Source: Mesonia sp. K7 (GTDB taxonomy: Bacteria; Bacteroidota; Bacteroidia; Flavobacteriales; Flavobacteriaceae). Taken from it: a stretch of DNA of 64,000 nt. The stretch covers positions 1 to 64,000 of the forward strand of contig NZ_QKQV01000003.1 of the NCBI RefSeq assembly GCF_003233725.1, in the 5' to 3' direction. Numbering within the stretch: position 1 is the first letter of the stretch; each line of letters opens with the position of its first letter. Positions 61,391 to 64,000 of this stretch are shown here, piece by piece. A program made the translations under genes and the position numbers. The notes under the pieces were generated by a model. The model was not told where the DNA came from. It saw nothing but the letters and a program-made list of their open reading frames with translations, and ran no database searches.

Positions 61391-61417
61391 GAAAAAGATT
61401 CCTGCCTTCGCAGGAAT
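61391..61417 (-). terminator. Intrinsic terminator of glyQS
   Basis: On the minus strand ATTCCTGC / GCAGGAAT with a 4-nt loop, followed by CTTTTTC, directly after the glyQS stop. Confidence 0.75.
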
Positions 61418-61420
61418 TCT

Positions 61421-62959
61421 TTACCTCTTCATCCAAGTTTTAAAATCAATTTCTTGGGAAATGATTTCTTTTAATTCAGCTATCGCTACTCGTTTTTGTT
61501 CCATCGTGTCGCGGTGACGAATCGTAACGGTATGATCTTCTTTGGTTTGGTGATCTACCGTAATACAAAAAGGCGTTCCGTTGGCATCTTGCCTTCTATA
61601 ACGTCTTCCTACGGCATCTTTTTCGTCATAAATCACGTTAAAATCCCATTGTAAATCTTCTACAATCTGTTCGGCAATTTCTGGCAAACCATCTTTTTTC
61701 ACCAATGGGAAAATTGCTGCTTTGGTCGGAGCTAAAATCGCTGGAAGTTTTAAAACCGTTCTGGTATTACCATCTTCTAATGCCTCTTCTTGTAGAGAAC
61801 TAGAGAAAACTGCCAAAAACATACGGTCTAAACCAATCGAGGTTTCGATGACATAAGGCACATAATTTTTATTGAGCTCCGGATCGAAAAACTGTAATTT
61901 CTTACCCGAATGCTCTTCGTGTGCTTTTAAATCGAAATCTGTACGCGAGTGAATTCCTTCTAATTCTTTAAACCCGAATGGAAAATTAAATTCGATATCG
62001 GTTGCAGCATTGGCATAATGCGCCATCTTTTCGTGATCATGGAAGCGATAATTTTCTTCTCCTAATCCAAGCGAAGCGTGCCATTTCTGACGGGTTTCTT
62101 TCCAGTATTCAAACCATTTGAGTTCTTCTCCTGGACGCACAAAAAACTGCATTTCCATTTGTTCGAACTCACGTTGACGGAAAATAAACTGCCTCGCAAC
62201 GATTTCATTCCTAAAGGCTTTACCGATTTGAGCAATCCCAAATGGGATTTTCATACGACCTGTTTTCTGTACGTTGGCAAAGTTGACAAAAATACCCTGG
62301 GCAGTTTCTGGTCTAAGGTAAAGATCTGTAGCAGAATCCGCCGAAGCACCTAATTTAGTACCAAACATCAAGTTAAACTGCTTGACGTCGGTCCAGTTTT
62401 TAGAACCACTTTCGGGGCAAGCAATACCCAGTTCTTCTATCAAGGCTTTGACATCGGCAAGGTTTTCTGCGGTAAGAGAAGTCGCCAAACGCTCCATAAT
62501 GGTTTTTTGCTCTTCACGGTAACGTAATACTCTTGGGTTGGTCGTCACAAACTCTTCTTCGTTAAAAGCTTCCCCAAAACGCTTTTGGGCTTTATCGATC
62601 TCTTTTTGTGCTTTTTGATTGATTTTTTCTACATAATCTTCTACCAAAACATCAGCACGGTATCGTTTTTTGGAATCTTTGTTATCAATCAACGGATCAT
62701 TAAACGCATCGACGTGACCCGAAGCTTTCCAAGTGGTGGGGTGCATCAAAATAGCTGCATCTAAACCTACAATGTTTTGGTGCATTTGCACCATACTTTT
62801 CCACCAATAATTTTTGATGTTATTTTTGAGCTCGACACCGTTTTGACCGTAATCGTAAACGGCACTCAAGCCATCGTAAATTTCGCTTGACGAAAATATA
62901 TATCCATACTCTTTGGCATGGGATATCACTTGCTTAAAATTGTCTTGTTCTTTTGCCAT
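61421..62959 (-). CDS. glyQS: Glycine-tRNA ligase (homodimeric type)
   Basis: This ligase charges tRNA-Gly. The 512-residue class-II enzyme is of the eukaryote/archaea-like alpha2 type, as usual in Bacteroidota, and has motif 2 around GIAQIGKAFRNEIVARQFIFRQREFEQMEMQFF (read in parts), TAQGIFVNF and the motif-3 region VIETSIGLDRMFLAV, plus an anticodon-binding domain (about 400-512). An N-terminal insertion with DAAILMHPTTWKASGH is normal for this type. The -7 box TATTTTTG (62971-62964) lies 4 nt before the ATG, so the mRNA is probably leaderless. Confidence 0.97.
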   Translation of the reverse strand: MAKEQDNFKQVISHAKEYGYIFSSSEIYDGLSAVYDYGQNGVELKNNIKNYWWKSMVQMHQNIVGLDAAILMHPTTWKASGHVDAFNDPLIDNKDSKKRYRADVLVEDYVEKINQKAQKEIDKAQKRFGEAFNEEEFVTTNPRVLRYREEQKTIMERLATSLTAENLADVKALIEELGIACPESGSKNWTDVKQFNLMFGTKLGASADSATDLYLRPETAQGIFVNFANVQKTGRMKIPFGIAQIGKAFRNEIVARQFIFRQREFEQMEMQFFVRPGEELKWFEYWKETRQKWHASLGLGEENYRFHDHEKMAHYANAATDIEFNFPFGFKELEGIHSRTDFDLKAHEEHSGKKLQFFDPELNKNYVPYVIETSIGLDRMFLAVFSSSLQEEALEDGNTRTVLKLPAILAPTKAAIFPLVKKDGLPEIAEQIVEDLQWDFNVIYDEKDAVGRRYRRQDANGTPFCITVDHQTKEDHTVTIRHRDTMEQKRVAIAELKEIISQEIDFKTWMKR

Positions 62960-62963
62960 GCCG

Positions 62964-62971
62964 CAAAAATA
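62964..62971 (-). promoter_or_regulatory. -7 box of glyQS, implying a leaderless transcript
   Basis: TATTTTTG plus C on the minus strand is a perfect -7 match; the glyQS ATG begins 5 nt downstream, where transcription should start. Confidence 0.55.
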
Positions 62972-63011
62972 TAAATTATCGGGATTTTAAATGCGAAATT
63001 TTGTAGGATGT

Positions 63012-63893
63012 TTATTCTAAAGTAAAGGTTTGCGTTGCAATACTGCTTTCGCCTTCAAATATATTGATGATGTAATCGCCTTTTACCAAGTTTTCTTGAT
63101 TAACGACAAAAGAAATACAGGTTTCAATGGGTTTGTTTTGATAATCAACTTCAGTAGAAGCACTATAAATGAGTTGTTTTTCCCCGAAATTTTCCATTTT
63201 TCGCATACCCATCAAGTTATTTTTAGGATTGATGATTTGCATGTATAGCTTCTTTTTTCCTGTTTCTACAAACTCATTTCCTACCAACAAAAAGCATGAA
63301 CTTATCTCATTGGTACGTTTTAGACTTGATGTCGTAATAGGTTCTTGTTTTTGGTTTCCATAAATGCCAAAAACAGCCAAATTACTCAATTGTAATAAGG
63401 AAGCCTTTTTTACTTTTTCTTCGAGCTCTGTGTTTTTATTTTGCAGTGAATCTGATTTCTGCTGTGTGAGTTGTAATTCTGTCGAAGTGCTATCGATTAC
63501 TTTTTGTAATTGCTGATTTTCTGATTGCAAATTTTCTACTACTTTCTGAATTTTTACATTCTGCTGTTTTAGTAAATCTACTTGTATTTGGTAGCGTCTA
63601 AATTTGTCGGCAGTCATTTCCATCGTCTCTAGTGAATCTAACAAATTGGAAATACGCTGTTTTTCGGCAATTAAATCTTCTCGCAAAGATTTATTTTCGA
63701 CAATAATAGATTCGTATTTTTTCTCGAGTTGGTCTAATTCTTCCTTTAGTTTTTGCTTTTCGGAAGCGATAATTTTGCCATTTTCCTCGTTTTCTTGATA
63801 GATGAGATAAGAATAACCAACTGCCAAAATGAGAAACAGGGCTAAAATTCCCAAAAGGATTTTTAAAACTTTATAATCATTTTTTTCACTCAT
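63012..63893 (-). CDS. Membrane-anchored coiled-coil protein
   Basis: From the ATG at 63893 (MSEKNDYKVLKILLG) the protein is 293 residues: one membrane helix (about 11-32), a long coiled coil (about 40-165; LEKKYESIIVENKSLREDL) and a C-terminal beta-rich domain (about 170-293; LAVFGIYGNQKQEPITTSSLKRTNEI). No family name is recognised; I recall similar proteins beside glyS and comF in flavobacteria. It is transcribed toward glyQS and divergent from comF. Confidence 0.7.
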   Translation of the reverse strand: MSEKNDYKVLKILLGILALFLILAVGYSYLIYQENEENGKIIASEKQKLKEELDQLEKKYESIIVENKSLREDLIAEKQRISNLLDSLETMEMTADKFRRYQIQVDLLKQQNVKIQKVVENLQSENQQLQKVIDSTSTELQLTQQKSDSLQNKNTELEEKVKKASLLQLSNLAVFGIYGNQKQEPITTSSLKRTNEISSCFLLVGNEFVETGKKKLYMQIINPKNNLMGMRKMENFGEKQLIYSASTEVDYQNKPIETCISFVVNQENLVKGDYIINIFEGESSIATQTFTLE

Positions 63894-63944
63894 AATCAAG
63901 TATTTGAAAAAAAAATCTTTATCTTATATCCCAATAGCTAGGTT

Positions 63945-64000
63945 GTGCTTAAAGATTTATTTCAACTTTTCTTACCTCATCATTGTGCTTGTTGCCAAAC
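63945..64000 (+). CDS. comF: Start of ComF-like phosphoribosyltransferase, cut by the window edge
   Basis: From a GTG at 63945 the frame reads MLKDLFQLFLPHHCACCQ and runs off the right edge. The hydrophobic start followed by CxxC is the usual opening of ComF-family proteins, which take part in DNA uptake or use. Only the zinc-ribbon half is visible, so the call rests on 19 residues and on my memory of the glyS neighbourhood. Confidence 0.6.
   Translation, partial: MLKDLFQLFLPHHCACCQ

Overview
The window comes from a low-GC member of the Bacteroidota, almost certainly a Flavobacteriaceae bacterium. The evidence is the gliding genes gldD and gldE in the order mutY-ssb-gldE-gldD, a type IX secretion C-terminal sorting domain, TonB receptors with carboxypeptidase-like N-terminal domains, families DUF4199, DUF4270, DUF4301, DUF4374 and DUF6705, atpD-atpC split from the other ATP synthase genes, and many promoters with the Bacteroidota -7 box TAnnTTTG. 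I saw no rRNA, tRNA, CRISPR array, integrase or transposase.

Layout. 1-2.5 kb: a truncated sensor gene, purine nucleoside phosphorylase, greA, and a Rieske-like lipoprotein that lacks the usual histidine ligands. 2.5-9.1 kb (minus): a TonB receptor under a TPP riboswitch with terminator and its own promoter, downstream of a tightly packed operon (PPTase, YkoF-like protein, PnuC/PnuT-type permease, NadR-like kinase, DUF4301, arfB). Together these look like a vitamin B1 uptake locus. 9.2-13.2 kb: ahcY, then a compact restriction-modification module: an HTH-C5 methyltransferase fusion, an Eco47II-like endonuclease and a Vsr-like nickase. A perfect 13-bp inverted repeat spans the methyltransferase promoter and start codon. 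13.2-25.6 kb: ribosomal proteins L27 and L21 (L21 with an HhH tail), a pair of M16 peptidases, an EamA exporter, gldD/gldE/ssb/mutY, HU, a 30-residue basic protein, RNase G and recX.

25.6-32.3 kb (minus): a XusABC-like iron-siderophore operon (TonB receptor, DUF4374 lipoprotein, PepSY reductase) next to two tandem JmjC/cupin_8 oxygenase-like genes. 32.5-36.1 kb: a T9SS-secreted LamG protein and a TPR-HTH regulator. 36.2-42.1 kb (minus): biotin synthesis (bioF, DUF2007, bioD, bioA, then a ketoacyl synthase and bioB from a second promoter). 42.2-48.4 kb (minus): atpD-atpC, then a GT5 glycosyltransferase, DUF4270 and glmS. 48.5-53.5 kb (plus): panC, panD, a flippase-like membrane protein, three small accessory genes, a gene remnant and radA. 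53.6-55.4 kb (minus): an OmpA-like lipoprotein and xth. 55.5-61.2 kb (plus): a 1135-residue predicted outer-membrane barrel, a lipoprotein gene broken by an amber codon directly after its lipobox cysteine, and a DUF6705 protein. 61.4-64 kb: glyQS, a coiled-coil membrane protein, and the first codons of comF at the right edge.

The most unusual points are the inverted repeat over the methyltransferase start codon, the riboswitch-linked thiamine cluster, the lipoprotein gene with the stop after its lipobox, the ketoacyl synthase in the biotin locus, the JmjC pair beside the siderophore operon, and predicted transcription starts (greA, ahcY, radA) that coincide with inverted repeats. All functional calls come from reading sequence and recalling families; no database search was run.
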